Under the pieces are notes generated by a model. It worked only from the letters and a program-made list of their open reading frames with translations. It searched no databases and was not told the DNA's origin. A stretch of DNA of 64,000 nt from Streptomyces sp. NBC_00341 (GTDB taxonomy: Bacteria > Actinomycetota > Actinomycetes > Streptomycetales > Streptomycetaceae). How positions within the stretch are numbered: position 1 is the first letter of the stretch; the number at the start of each line of letters is the position of its first letter. The translations under genes and the position numbers were made by a program. The stretch covers positions 7,254,001-7,318,000 of the forward strand of contig NZ_CP108002.1 in the NCBI RefSeq assembly GCF_041435055.1, given 5' to 3'. Below, one piece after another: positions 1 to 9,265 of the stretch.

Positions 1-139
1 GATCGGTGGCGGCGTCGTGTTCGAGCAGTGCCGCGGCGTCCGTCCAGCAGGCGCGTGACCGCAACCGCCATACGGCTGTCTGGAGCGGCGGATCGTCATC
101 TGCTGTCGTTCCGGAACCAGACATGGCGGTATACGCCAC
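1..139 (-). CDS. Hypothetical protein, N-terminal fragment (runs off the window)
   Basis: This minus-strand frame is open from a GTG at 139 to the window edge, giving about 46 codons. A GGGAGGG ribosome-binding site at 150-144 lies four bases before the GTG. A later ATG at 124 is too far from that site to be preferred. The visible residues (TADDDPPLQTAVWRLRS, then WTDAAALLEHDAATD) read like a soluble helical protein, but I do not recognise the family. Third codon positions become strongly GC-rich after the first 20 codons, as in true Streptomyces genes. The rest of the gene lies outside the window, so function cannot be judged. Confidence 0.42.
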   Translation of the reverse strand, partial: MAYTAMSGSGTTADDDPPLQTAVWRLRSRACWTDAAALLEHDAATD

Positions 140-179
140 ATTGCCCTCCCCGAGCGCACCATTGAGCTGTGGAGAACGT

Positions 180-219
180 CCGGCCATTGGGGGGCGGCGT
201 CGCACCCCCCAAGGGCCGG
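180..219. terminator. Strong GC hairpin downstream of the PucR-type gene
   Basis: CCGGCC at 180-185 pairs with GGCCGG at 214-219. After one mismatch, TTGGGGGG (187-194) pairs with CCCCCCAA (205-212), leaving a 10-base loop. There is no T tract, which is common for Streptomyces terminators. It sits between the 3' end of the minus-strand regulator (stop at 353) and the 5' end of the edge gene, so it probably ends the regulator transcript. Confidence 0.55.
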
Positions 220-352
220 ATGCTCTGAGTCTGGCCGCATCACAGCACGGAAAGGCACGCCGGGCCAAGAGGTCGAGGCAATGTCAGGTGAAACTTTTCA
301 CAATCGACGGAGGGCCAAGGAAGCCGCCGGGGCACGCGGGAACCCCGGGGAA

Positions 353-2113
353 TCAGCTCATACGCAGGGCCAGGAAGAAATCGAGCTTGTCCTCCAGGCG
401 CGAGAGATCGCGCCCCGTCAACTGCTCGATTCGCCCGATCCGGTAGCGCAGCGTGTTGACGTGCAGGTGCAGCCGGGCCGCGCACCGGGTCCACGAACCG
501 TCGCAGTCCAGGAACGACTCCAGGGTCGGGATCAGCTCGGCGCGGTGCCGCCGGTCGTAGTCCCGCAACGGGTCGAGCAGCCGTGCGGTGAACGCGCGGC
601 GCACATCGTCCGGGACGAACGGCAGCAGCAGCACGTGCGAAGCCAGCTCGTGGTGGCCGGCCGCGCAGACCCGCCCCGGACGGGCCGCCGCCACCCGGCG
701 GGCGTGCCTGGCCTCCTCCAGCGCACCGCGCAGCCCCTCGGGCGAGTGCACGGAGGCGCTGACGCCCAGGGTCAGCCTGCCGTCGTCGGCCAGCCCCGCG
801 GCGAGCGGTGCGCGGACGGCGGCGAGCAGGACGTCGGCGTGCAGCGCGGGGTCCTCCGCGGAGTGCTCGGGGGAGTCGGAGGAGGACGCGTCCGCGCCGG
901 CTGTGCTGTCCACGTCGGCCGTGTCGCCCGCGTCCGGCAGGGCGACGGCGGGCAGCGGCACCAGCGCGACGGCCTCGTCGCCGGAGTGCGCGACCGCGAT
1001 CCGGTCCGCGGAGTCGGGCCCGGTCACGGCCGGATCGACGAGGATCTCCTCCAGCAGGGCCTGGGCGACCGGGCCGCCCGCCACACCGGAACCGGCGGAG
1101 CCGGGCGCGCCCTGCTCGTCCCAGTCGACCCGGGCCACCACCACCTGCCAGTACGGCGCGGATCCGAGGCCGGGCAGCAGGACCGGAGCGGCCACCCGCA
1201 GCCTGGCCGCGATCTCGGCGGGCGGGGCACCGGCCTGGACCAGTTCGAGGACCTCCTGGGCGAGCCGGCGGCGCACCGTACGGGCCGCGTCCCGCCGGTC
1301 CCGCTCGACGGCGATCAGCTGGGTGACGCCCTGGAGCAGGTCGAGCCGGGCGGCCGGCCAGTCGCTCGCGTCGGCCTCGACGGCGAGCAGCCAGTCGGAG
1401 AGCACCGACTCGCGCACATCGCGGGAGGCCGGCCCGGCGCCCCTGCCGGTGTTCCGGATCGGGAAGAGCGAATACGCCACCCCGCCGATCGCCGCCCGGT
1501 AGGGGGCGCGGCGGCCGGTGCGGACCGCGGCCAGGTGGAGGCCGGCCAGCTCGGCGCCGGCCGGGCCGGACAGCGGGGCACCGGCGCCCGCGATCTGCCG
1601 GCCGGTGGGCGAGAGCACCCAGGCCTGGAGGTCGAGGTCGGAGCCGAGTAGGTCGAGGACCACCTCGGGGCCGCCGCCCGCCGGTCCCGAGGTCATCAGC
1701 CGACGGTGCCGGTCGACGACCGCCGCCAGGTCCCCGGCGCGCTCGCCGGACACCTGGCGGACCACGTACTCGGTGATCGTTGCGAACGCGACGGTCTCGT
1801 TGACGGCGAAGAGTGGCAGCCGGTGCCGCAGACAGGCCTCGACCAGATCGTCCGGGATGTCGCCGAGCTCCGCCTCGCCCGCCGCGAGCCCGGCGACCCC
1901 GGCGCCCGCCAGGATCCGCACGAAGGGCTCCGAGTCCGCCGCGCCCCGGTGCCAGGCCAGACCCGTCAGCACCAGCTCGCCGCCCGTCAGGTAGCGGCTG
2001 GGGTCCCGCAGGTCGGTGGTCATCACGCCCCGGACCGAACGGTCCAGCTCGTCGTCGCCGCCGAGCAGCCGCAGGCCCAGCGCGTCGGTGTCCAGCAGTG
2101 CGCGCAGCCGCAT
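353..2113 (-). CDS. PucR-family transcriptional regulator of purine catabolism
   Basis: This 586-residue protein has the PucR layout. The N-terminal purine-catabolism regulatory domain covers about residues 1-125 (LLGGDDELDRSVRGVMTTDL, then TGGELVLTGL). A central GAF/GGDEF-like region follows. The C-terminal PucR helix-turn-helix is at about 525-582, seen in LHLHVNTLRYRIGRIEQLTG. PucR proteins respond to purine or allantoin-type metabolites and usually act on xanthine dehydrogenase and related genes. It is divergent from the xanthine dehydrogenase operon across a 256-bp gap, so it most likely controls that operon and perhaps itself. Family assignment is secure; the effector and the sign of regulation are inferred. 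Confidence 0.93.
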   Translation of the reverse strand: MRLRALLDTDALGLRLLGGDDELDRSVRGVMTTDLRDPSRYLTGGELVLTGLAWHRGAADSEPFVRILAGAGVAGLAAGEAELGDIPDDLVEACLRHRLPLFAVNETVAFATITEYVVRQVSGERAGDLAAVVDRHRRLMTSGPAGGGPEVVLDLLGSDLDLQAWVLSPTGRQIAGAGAPLSGPAGAELAGLHLAAVRTGRRAPYRAAIGGVAYSLFPIRNTGRGAGPASRDVRESVLSDWLLAVEADASDWPAARLDLLQGVTQLIAVERDRRDAARTVRRRLAQEVLELVQAGAPPAEIAARLRVAAPVLLPGLGSAPYWQVVVARVDWDEQGAPGSAGSGVAGGPVAQALLEEILVDPAVTGPDSADRIAVAHSGDEAVALVPLPAVALPDAGDTADVDSTAGADASSSDSPEHSAEDPALHADVLLAAVRAPLAAGLADDGRLTLGVSASVHSPEGLRGALEEARHARRVAAARPGRVCAAGHHELASHVLLLPFVPDDVRRAFTARLLDPLRDYDRRHRAELIPTLESFLDCDGSWTRCAARLHLHVNTLRYRIGRIEQLTGRDLSRLEDKLDFFLALRMS

Positions 2114-2130
2114 CTCGTCGCCGCCGATCT

Positions 2131-2296
2131 CATTCGTTGGTACGGGTGAAAACTGGGTGTTGCGGTGAGGTCACAGAGACCCGTCATTCGTTCGAATCTA
2201 CAAGACGAGGACGAGGACCAGCCAACTCCTTCATGGTTTCGGTGACTGCACCAGTTGGAGCAGGGCTTGTGTACTGGGCCACACACCGCGTTAACA
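2131..2296. promoter_or_regulatory. Divergent control region: repeats and a candidate promoter for the xanthine dehydrogenase operon
   Basis: The gap between the PucR-type gene and the dehydrogenase operon holds CATTCGTT twice, at 2131-2138 and 2185-2192. The second copy is part of an inverted repeat ATTCG-TT-CGAAT at 2186-2197. A possible plus-strand promoter is TTGTGT at 2267-2272, an 18-base spacer, then TTAACA at 2291-2296. The repeats are plausible regulator sites; which protein binds is not shown by the sequence. Confidence 0.4.
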
Positions 2297-2369
2297 AGAC
2301 ATGAACAAGTCGAGGGCCGGCCGTCCCCAGCCCCCAGCGAACGACCGATTGAGAAGAAGAGAGCCACTC

Positions 2370-3260
2370 ATGGACTTCCTTCGCCCCGCCAGCTGGGAGG
2401 AGGCGCTCGCCGCCAAGGCCGAGCACCCCACGGCTGTGCCCATCGCGGGCGGCACCGATGTGATGGTCGAGATCAACTTCGACCACCGGCGGCCCGAGTA
2501 CCTCCTGGACCTGAACCGCATCGGTGAGCTGTCCGAGTGGGAGGTGGGCCAGGAGAGCGTACGGCTCGGTGCCTCGGTCCCGTACAGCGCCATCATGGAG
2601 CACCTGCGGGCCGAGCTGCCGGGACTGGCGCTCGCCTCGCACACCGTCGCCTCGCCGCAGATCCGCAACCGCGGCGGCGTCGGCGGCAACCTGGGCACCG
2701 CCTCGCCCGCAGGGGACGCGCACCCGGCGCTGCTCGCCGCGGGCGCCGAGGTGGAGGCCGAGTCCGTCCGCGGCACCCGGCTGATCCCCATCGACGCCTT
2801 CTACACCGGCGTCAAGCGCAACGCACTCGAACCGGACGAGCTGATCCGGGCCGTGCACATCAAGAAGGCCGACGGGCCCCAGCAGTACTCCAAGGTCGGC
2901 ACCCGCAACGCGATGGTCATCGCCGTCTGCGCCTTCGGCCTGGCCCTGCACCCCGAGACCCGCACGGTCCGCACCGGCATCGGCTCCGCCGCCCCGACAC
3001 CCGTACGGGCCAAGGAGGCCGAGGAATTCCTGAACGCCGCTCTCGAGGAGGGCGGGTTCTGGGAGAGCCGCACGATCATCACGCCGTCCATCGCCAAGCA
3101 GTTCGCCACGCTCGCCGCGGCCGCCTGCAACCCGATCGACGACGTGCGCGGCACCGCGAGCTATCGCAGGCACGCGGTCGGGATCATGGCCCGCCGGACC
3201 CTCGGCTGGACCTGGGAGTCGTACCGCGGCAACGGCCGCAGCACCGAAGGAGCTGCCTGA
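2370..3260 (+). CDS. Xanthine dehydrogenase, FAD-binding subunit
   Basis: This 296-residue protein is the medium (FAD) subunit of a three-subunit molybdenum hydroxylase. The FAD-binding domain fills about residues 1-170. The flavin motifs IAGGTDVMVE and NRGGVGGNLGTASPAGD are visible. A CO-dehydrogenase flavoprotein C-terminal domain follows. The start MDFLRPASW fits the family and has GAAGAGAG about nine bases upstream; an in-frame ATG at 2301 has no ribosome-binding site. It is the first gene of the operon, two bases before the iron-sulfur subunit. The likely substrates are hypoxanthine and xanthine, inferred from the purine gene context, because other molybdenum hydroxylases share this architecture. 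Confidence 0.93.
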   Translation: MDFLRPASWEEALAAKAEHPTAVPIAGGTDVMVEINFDHRRPEYLLDLNRIGELSEWEVGQESVRLGASVPYSAIMEHLRAELPGLALASHTVASPQIRNRGGVGGNLGTASPAGDAHPALLAAGAEVEAESVRGTRLIPIDAFYTGVKRNALEPDELIRAVHIKKADGPQQYSKVGTRNAMVIAVCAFGLALHPETRTVRTGIGSAAPTPVRAKEAEEFLNAALEEGGFWESRTIITPSIAKQFATLAAAACNPIDDVRGTASYRRHAVGIMARRTLGWTWESYRGNGRSTEGAA

Positions 3261-3262
3261 TC

Positions 3263-3856
3263 ATGCGCGTCAATTTCACGGTCAACGGCCGCAGGCACGA
3301 GGCCGACGACGTCTGGGAGGGCGAGTCCCTCCTCTACGTGCTGCGTGAGCGGATGGGCCTGCCCGGTTCCAAGAACGCCTGCGAGCAGGGCGAGTGCGGT
3401 TCCTGCACCGTCCGCCTCGACGGGGTCCCGGTCTGCTCCTGCCTGGTCGCCGCCGGCCAGGTCGAGGGCCGCGAGGTCGTCACCGTAGAAGGCCTCGCCG
3501 ACTTCGCCGCCCACCGCTCCGAGGCCCACCCCGGCACCGGCTGCGCCTCGGGCGCCTGCGGCACCACGGTCGACCAGGCACAGCGCTGGAAGGCCAAGCC
3601 GACCGGTGAGGAGACCCGCGACACCGGGGAGCTCTCGCCGATCCAGCAGGCGTTCATCGACGCCGGAGCCGTCCAGTGCGGCTTCTGCACCCCCGGCCTG
3701 CTGGTCGCCGCCGACGAACTGCTGGAGCGCACCCCGGAGCCCTCCGACGCGGACATCCGCGAGGCGCTCTCCGGCAACCTCTGCCGCTGCACCGGCTACG
3801 AGAAGATCCTCGACGCGGTCCGCCTGGCGGCCGCCCGAGCGGAAGAGACGGTCTAG
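3263..3856 (+). CDS. Xanthine dehydrogenase, [2Fe-2S] subunit
   Basis: This 197-residue electron-transfer subunit carries two 2Fe-2S clusters. The ferredoxin-type cluster uses C40, C45, C48 and C60 (NACEQGECGSC). The second uses C139, C142, C174 and C176 (VQCGFCTPG and NLCRCTGY). GAAGGAG lies 10 bases before the ATG. Between the two domains, at about residues 84-123, there is an extra segment of roughly 40 residues with the motif GCASGACG. Typical small subunits of this family are nearer 155-165 residues and lack it. It lies between the FAD and molybdenum subunit genes and passes electrons between them. Confidence 0.94.
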   Translation: MRVNFTVNGRRHEADDVWEGESLLYVLRERMGLPGSKNACEQGECGSCTVRLDGVPVCSCLVAAGQVEGREVVTVEGLADFAAHRSEAHPGTGCASGACGTTVDQAQRWKAKPTGEETRDTGELSPIQQAFIDAGAVQCGFCTPGLLVAADELLERTPEPSDADIREALSGNLCRCTGYEKILDAVRLAAARAEETV

Positions 3857-3859
3857 ACG

Positions 3860-6244
3860 ATGGGCGTTACCGGTTCCCCCACCAACATCAACCAGGGCAC
3901 CCGCACCAAGGGCGGCATCGGCGAGTCCACGCTGCGCCCCGACGGCATCCTGAAGGTCACCGGCGAGTTCGCGTACTCCTCCGACATGTGGCACGAGGAC
4001 ATGCTCTGGGGACACACCCTGCGCTCCACCGTCGCGCACGCCGAGATCGTCTCGATCGACATCTCGGAGGCGCTCGCCACCTCCGGCGTCTACTCCGTGC
4101 TCACCTACGACGACCTGCCGACCGAGGTGAAGAACTACGGCCTGGAGATCCAGGACACCCCCGTCCTCGCCCACGGCCGGGTCCGCCACCACGGCGAGCC
4201 CGTCGCACTCGTCGCCGCCGACCACCCGGAGACGGCCCGCCGGGCCGCCGCGAAGATCAAGATCGACTACCGCGAGCTGCCGGTCGTCACCGACGAGGCC
4301 TCCGCGACCGCACCCGACGCGCCACTCCTCCACGAGGGCCGCGACGACCACCACATCGGGCACGTACCGCACCCCAACATCGTCCACCGCCAGCCGATCG
4401 TCCGCGGCGACGCGGAGGCGGCCAAGGCCCGCGCCGACGTGGTGGTCAGCGGCGAGTACGTCTTCGGCATGCAGGACCAGGCCTTCCTCGGCCCCGAGTC
4501 CGGTCTCGCGGTGCCGTCCGAGGACGGCGGCGTGGACCTGTACGTCGCCACCCAGTGGCTGCACTCCGACCTCCGCCAGATCGCCCCCGTCCTCGGCCTG
4601 CCCGAGGACAAGGTCCGCATGACGCTCTCCGGCGTCGGCGGCGCCTTCGGCGGACGCGAGGACCTGTCGATGCAGATCCACGCCTGCCTGCTGGCGCTGC
4701 GCACCGGCAAGCCGGTCAAGATCGTCTACAACCGCTTCGAGTCCTTCTTCGGACACGTCCACCGCCACCCCGCCAAGCTCTGGTACGAGCACGGCGCGAC
4801 CCGTGACGGCAAGCTCACCCACATGAAGTGCCGCATCGTGCTGGACGGCGGCGCCTACGCCTCCGCCTCCCCGGCCGTCGTCGGCAACGCCTCCTCGCTG
4901 GCCGTCGGCCCGTACGTCATCGAGGACGTCGACATCGAGGCGCTGGCCCTCTACACCAACAACCCGCCCTGCGGCGCGATGCGCGGCTTCGGAGCCGTCC
5001 AGGCCTGCTTCGCCTACGAGGCGCAGATGGACAAGGTCGCCGCCGAACTGGGCATGGACCCCGTCGAGTTCAGGCAGCTCAACGCCATGGAGCAGGGCGC
5101 CCTGCTGCCGACCGGCCAGGTGGTCGACTCGCCCGCCCCGGTCGCCGAGCTGCTGCGCCGGGTCAAGGCCAGGCCGCTGCCGCCGGAGCGCCAGTGGGAG
5201 AGCGCCGGCGAGCAGGCCGACGTCCGCGCACTGCCCGGCGGACTCTCCAACACCACCCACGGAGAAGGCGTCGTACGCGGCGTCGGCTACGCGGTCGGGC
5301 TGAAGAACGTCGGCTTCTCCGAGGGCTTCGACGACTACTCCACCGCCCGGGTGCGCATGGAGGTCATTGGCGGCGAACCCGTCGCGACCGTGCACACCGC
5401 CATGGCGGAGGTCGGTCAGGGCGGTGTCACCGTGCACGCCCAGATCGCCCGTACCGAACTCGGCGTCTCACAGGTCACCATCCACCCGGCCGACACCCGG
5501 GTCGGCTCGGCAGGCTCCACCTCCGCCTCCCGGCAGACCTACGTCACCGGCGGCGCCGTGAAGAACTCCTGCGAGGCCGTACGGGAACAGGTACTGGAGC
5601 TCGGCCGCCGCAAGTTCGGCACGTACCACCCCGCCTGGGCCACCGCCGAACTCCTCCTGGAGGGCGGCAAGGTGGTCACCGACGGCGGTGAGGTGCTGGC
5701 CGATCTGGCCGACGTACTGGAGGAAGAGGCGGTCGACGTCGAGCTGGAGTGGCGCCACCGGCCCACCGAGGCCTTCGACCTGCACACCGGTCAGGGCAAC
5801 GGCCACGTCCAGTACTCCTTCGCCGCGCACCGCGCGGTCGTCGAGGTCGACACCGAACTCGGCCTGGTGAAGGTCATCGAACTGGCCTGCGCCCAGGACG
5901 TCGGCAAGGCGCTCAACCCGCTCTCCGTCCTCGGACAGATCCAGGGCGGCACCCTCCAGGGCATGGGCATCGCCGTCATGGAGGAGATCATCGTCGACCC
6001 GAAGACCGCGAAGGTACGCAACCCCTCCTTCACGGACTACCTCCTGCCCACCATCCTCGACACCCCGACCATCCCGGTCGATGTGCTCGAACTCGCCGAC
6101 GAACACGCCCCGTACGGGCTCCGTGGCATCGGCGAGGCCCCCACCCTGTCGTCCACCCCGGCCGTCCTCGCGGCGATCCGGAACGCGACGGGACTGGAGC
6201 TCAACCGGACGCCGGTACGCCCCGAGCACCTCACCGGCAGCTGA
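3860..6244 (+). CDS. Xanthine dehydrogenase, molybdopterin-binding subunit
   Basis: This 794-residue catalytic subunit hydroxylates the purine ring at the molybdenum centre. It has the hammerhead domain at about residues 30-140, then the molybdopterin-binding domains. Cofactor motifs include GGAFGGRED, RGFGAVQACFAYE and GQGGVTVHAQ. The conserved active-site glutamate is in GIGEAPT at about residue 759. The start overlaps a GGAAGAGACGG ribosome-binding site that spans the previous stop codon, so the three subunits are translationally linked. A perfect 14-bp inverted repeat lies just downstream and separates it from the permease gene. Confidence 0.95.
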   Translation: MGVTGSPTNINQGTRTKGGIGESTLRPDGILKVTGEFAYSSDMWHEDMLWGHTLRSTVAHAEIVSIDISEALATSGVYSVLTYDDLPTEVKNYGLEIQDTPVLAHGRVRHHGEPVALVAADHPETARRAAAKIKIDYRELPVVTDEASATAPDAPLLHEGRDDHHIGHVPHPNIVHRQPIVRGDAEAAKARADVVVSGEYVFGMQDQAFLGPESGLAVPSEDGGVDLYVATQWLHSDLRQIAPVLGLPEDKVRMTLSGVGGAFGGREDLSMQIHACLLALRTGKPVKIVYNRFESFFGHVHRHPAKLWYEHGATRDGKLTHMKCRIVLDGGAYASASPAVVGNASSLAVGPYVIEDVDIEALALYTNNPPCGAMRGFGAVQACFAYEAQMDKVAAELGMDPVEFRQLNAMEQGALLPTGQVVDSPAPVAELLRRVKARPLPPERQWESAGEQADVRALPGGLSNTTHGEGVVRGVGYAVGLKNVGFSEGFDDYSTARVRMEVIGGEPVATVHTAMAEVGQGGVTVHAQIARTELGVSQVTIHPADTRVGSAGSTSASRQTYVTGGAVKNSCEAVREQVLELGRRKFGTYHPAWATAELLLEGGKVVTDGGEVLADLADVLEEEAVDVELEWRHRPTEAFDLHTGQGNGHVQYSFAAHRAVVEVDTELGLVKVIELACAQDVGKALNPLSVLGQIQGGTLQGMGIAVMEEIIVDPKTAKVRNPSFTDYLLPTILDTPTIPVDVLELADEHAPYGLRGIGEAPTLSSTPAVLAAIRNATGLELNRTPVRPEHLTGS

Positions 6245-6265
6245 TCCAGAGCTCCTCCTCAAGCT

Positions 6266-6324
6266 CTCCGGGCGGTGCGCGCCTCCAGGGAACGTCACAC
6301 TTCCTCCGCCCGCACCGCCCGGAG
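6266..6324 (+). terminator. Inverted repeat after the dehydrogenase genes
   Basis: CTCCGGGCGGTGCG (6266-6279) is exactly repeated in inverse at 6311-6324, with a 31-base loop. It lies 22 bases after the molybdenum-subunit stop and 191 bases before the permease start. It could be a terminator or a partial one that lowers permease expression. There is no T tract. Confidence 0.5.
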
Positions 6325-6514
6325 GACCCAAGCTCCGCACCGCTCGCGGCTCTTGACCGGAACCACCGGAAGACAGCAGTACCCGTACATCCACTCTGCA
6401 TGAACAGTTCGTCTCGGGCCGTCCCCCGGGTCGTGCCGCCCGCGCAGTCATCCCAAATCCCGCATCTTGATTCTCCATCGCGGGTGCCCCTGTGAACCTT
6501 GGGAGTCAGGCATC

Positions 6515-7972
6515 ATGACCCAGCAGTCAGTGGAGCCCACGACCACCGCGGAGGAAGCGGGCCCCGGCTCGCGCGTCCCCGCCGGCAGATCATGGCTCGA
6601 CCGGTACTTTCACATATCCGAGCGCGGATCGACCGTCGCACGCGAAGTGCGCGGCGGTGTCACGACCTTCATGGCCATGGCATACATCCTGCTGCTCAAT
6701 CCACTCATCCTCGGCGGCAAGGATGTGGACGGCAACATCCTCAGCCAGCCGGGACTGATCACCGCGACCGCGCTCGCGGCGGCGGCGACCACCCTGCTGA
6801 TGGGGTTCGTCGGCAAGGTGCCCCTCGCGCTCGCCGCGGGGCTCAGCGTCTCCGGTGTCCTGTCCTCGCAGGTCGCCCCCGAGATGTCCTGGCCGCAGGC
6901 CATGGGCATGTGCGTGATGTACGGCCTGGTGATCTGCCTCCTGGTGGTCACCGGTCTGCGTGAGCTGATCATGAACGCGATCCCGCTCGCGCTGAAGCAC
7001 GGCATCACCATGGGAATCGGCCTGTTCATCGCGCTCATCGGCCTCTACAAGGCCGGATTCGTGGGCAAGGGCACCGGCACCCCGGTGACCCTCGGCCCGG
7101 CCGGTGAACTCGCCGGCTGGCCCGTCCTCATCTTCGCGGTGACGCTGCTGCTCATCTTCATGCTCCAGGCCCGCAACATCCCCGGCGCGATCCTCATCGG
7201 CATCGTCGTCGGCACCGTGGTCGCCATCGTGATCAACAAGCTCGCCGATGTCGACCCGAAGATCTGGAGCAGCGGCCCGCCCGAGCTCAAGGGCTCCGCG
7301 GTCTCCAACCCGGACTTCTCGCTCTTCGGGGACGTCCAGTTCGGCGGCTGGGGCGACGTCGGCGCGATGACCGTCGGCTTCATCGTCTTCACCCTCGTGC
7401 TGGCCGGCTTCTTCGACGCGATGGCCACCATCATCGGTGTCGGTACGGAGGCGAAGCTGGCCGACGACAAGGGCCGCATGCCGGGCCTGTCCAAGGCGCT
7501 GTTCATCGACGGCGCGGGCGGTGCGATCGGCGGCGTCGCCGGCGGCTCCGGGCAGACGGTCTTCGTGGAGTCCGCGACCGGGGTCGGGGAAGGTGCCCGT
7601 ACCGGGCTCGCCTCCGTCGTCACCGGCCTCTTCTTCGCGGCCTGTCTCTTCTTCACCCCGCTCACGGCGATCGTGCCGGCCGAGGTGGCCTCCGCCGCCC
7701 TGGTCGTCATCGGCGCCATGATGATGCAGAACGCCCGCCACGTGGACTGGAGCGACCGCGCCGTCGCCATCCCGGTCTTCCTGACCGTGGTCCTGATGCC
7801 GTTCACGTACACCATCACCACCGGTGTGGCGGCAGGTGTCATCTCCTGGGTCGCGATCAAGGTCGCCCAGGGCCGGGCTCGCGAGGTCGGTGCCTTCATG
7901 TGGGGGCTGACGGTGATCTTCATCGTCTACTTCGCGCTCCATCCGCTCGAAAGCTGGCTGGGCGTCAGCTGA
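6515..7972 (+). CDS. Purine (hypoxanthine/guanine/adenine) permease, AzgA/PbuG type
   Basis: This 485-residue integral membrane protein belongs to the NCS2 branch that takes up purine bases. Its N-terminus ISERGSTVAREVRGGVTTFMAMAYILLLNP is split by the typical motif TTFMAMAYI. Later motifs are GFVGKVPLALAAGLS and the transport signature DGAGGAIGG with TVFVESATGVGEGARTG. About 12 hydrophobic segments can be followed. The ATG at 6515 follows GGGAGTCAGG. It sits between the dehydrogenase subunits and XdhC, so it supplies the substrate of that enzyme. Confidence 0.93.
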   Translation: MTQQSVEPTTTAEEAGPGSRVPAGRSWLDRYFHISERGSTVAREVRGGVTTFMAMAYILLLNPLILGGKDVDGNILSQPGLITATALAAAATTLLMGFVGKVPLALAAGLSVSGVLSSQVAPEMSWPQAMGMCVMYGLVICLLVVTGLRELIMNAIPLALKHGITMGIGLFIALIGLYKAGFVGKGTGTPVTLGPAGELAGWPVLIFAVTLLLIFMLQARNIPGAILIGIVVGTVVAIVINKLADVDPKIWSSGPPELKGSAVSNPDFSLFGDVQFGGWGDVGAMTVGFIVFTLVLAGFFDAMATIIGVGTEAKLADDKGRMPGLSKALFIDGAGGAIGGVAGGSGQTVFVESATGVGEGARTGLASVVTGLFFAACLFFTPLTAIVPAEVASAALVVIGAMMMQNARHVDWSDRAVAIPVFLTVVLMPFTYTITTGVAAGVISWVAIKVAQGRAREVGAFMWGLTVIFIVYFALHPLESWLGVS

Positions 7973-8007
7973 CGCCCTCCCTTCACACATCCGTCAAGGA
8001 GACCGAG

Positions 8008-9159
8008 ATGCTGGACATCGCCGAGGAGCTCGACCGATGGGCCGGGCAGGGACGCGAATTCGCGGTGGCCACCGTGGTGGCCGTCGGGGGCAGCGCGCCG
8101 AGGCAGCCGGGCGCCGCACTGGCCGTCGACCGCGACGGCACGGTGATCGGCTCCGTCTCCGGCGGATGTGTGGAGGGCGCGGTGTACGAACTGTGCCAAC
8201 AGGCCCTCGAAGACGGCATAACCGTCCGGGAGCGGTTCGGCTACAGCGACGAGGACGCCTTCGCGGTCGGCCTGACCTGCGGCGGCATCATCGACATCCT
8301 GGTGACACCGGTCCGGGCCGGCGACCCGGCCCGCCCGGTGTACGCCGCCGCGCTCGCCGCGGCCGCCCGGGGGGAGGCGGCCGGGATCGCCCGGGTCACC
8401 GAGGGGCCCGCCGAACTCCTCGGCAGGCCCCTGCTGGTCCGGCCGGACGGCGCCCACGAGGGCGGGCTCGGGGGACACCCCGAGCTCGACCGCACCGTCG
8501 CGGCCGAGGCCCGCGCGATGCTGGACGCGGGCCGCACCGGCTCCGTCACCCTCGGCGCCGACGGCTCGCTCTGCGGGCAGCCCCTCACGCTGCTCGTCGA
8601 GTCCAGCGTCCCGCCGCCCCGGATGATCGTGTTCGGGGCCATCGACTTCGCCGCCGCGCTGGTGCGGGCCGGGAAGTTCCTCGGTTACCACGTCACGGTG
8701 TGCGACGCCCGCCCCGTCTTCGCCACGAAGGCCAGGTTCCCGGAGGCGGACGAGCTGGTCATCGAGTGGCCGCACCGCTATCTGGCCAGGACCACCGTCG
8801 ACGCCCGCACCGTCCTGTGCGTGCTCACCCATGACGCCAAGTTCGATGTCCCGCTGCTGGAGGCGGCGTTGAAGCTGCCGGCCGCGTACGTCGGAGCGAT
8901 GGGCTCGCGCCGCACCCATCTTGAGCGCAACGAACGGCTGCGCGAGGCCGGGGTCACCGAACTCGAACTGGCCCGGCTGCGTTCGCCGATCGGGCTCGAC
9001 CTGGGCGCCCGGACGCCCGAGGAGACCGCCCTGTCGATCGCCGCGGAGATCGTCGCCGACCGGCGCGGCGGCACCGGCGTACCGCTGACCGGCGCCCATA
9101 CCCCGATCCACCACAGCGCAACCGCGCCGCCCGCCGGGCGGATGGTCTCCGTGGCCTGA
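8008..9159 (+). CDS. xdhC: XdhC-family molybdenum cofactor maturation factor
   Basis: This 383-residue protein matches XdhC, which binds the molybdenum cofactor, helps add the terminal sulfur and inserts it into xanthine dehydrogenase. The N-terminal XdhC/CoxI domain shows GGSAPRQPGAAL and SVSGGCVEGAVYE. The C-terminal Rossmann-like domain starts near residue 205 and shows YVGAMGSRRTHLERNERL and RSPIGLDLGARTPEETALSI. AAGGAGA lies six bases before the ATG. The 35-base gap after the permease implies one transcript. The final 25 residues are unordered and look variable. Confidence 0.93.
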   Translation: MLDIAEELDRWAGQGREFAVATVVAVGGSAPRQPGAALAVDRDGTVIGSVSGGCVEGAVYELCQQALEDGITVRERFGYSDEDAFAVGLTCGGIIDILVTPVRAGDPARPVYAAALAAAARGEAAGIARVTEGPAELLGRPLLVRPDGAHEGGLGGHPELDRTVAAEARAMLDAGRTGSVTLGADGSLCGQPLTLLVESSVPPPRMIVFGAIDFAAALVRAGKFLGYHVTVCDARPVFATKARFPEADELVIEWPHRYLARTTVDARTVLCVLTHDAKFDVPLLEAALKLPAAYVGAMGSRRTHLERNERLREAGVTELELARLRSPIGLDLGARTPEETALSIAAEIVADRRGGTGVPLTGAHTPIHHSATAPPAGRMVSVA

Positions 9160-9265
9160 TCAGGCCCTCTCAAGCGCCCGCGCCGAGGGGCGGGTTGCCG
9201 CCACGGCACATTCACGCCAGGGGTGAACCTCACCGCAGCCCGTGATTTACCTTTAGATCAGCTGC

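Noticed and set aside
281..1651. A 456-codon plus-strand frame opposite the PucR-type gene
   Set aside because: Low-complexity Arg/Gly/Gln sequence and no ribosome-binding site; the minus strand matches a known family throughout.
9211..9227. TTCAC-N7-GTGAA inverted repeat upstream of the subtilase gene
   Set aside because: Five-base arms are expected by chance at this GC content and no regulator is suggested.
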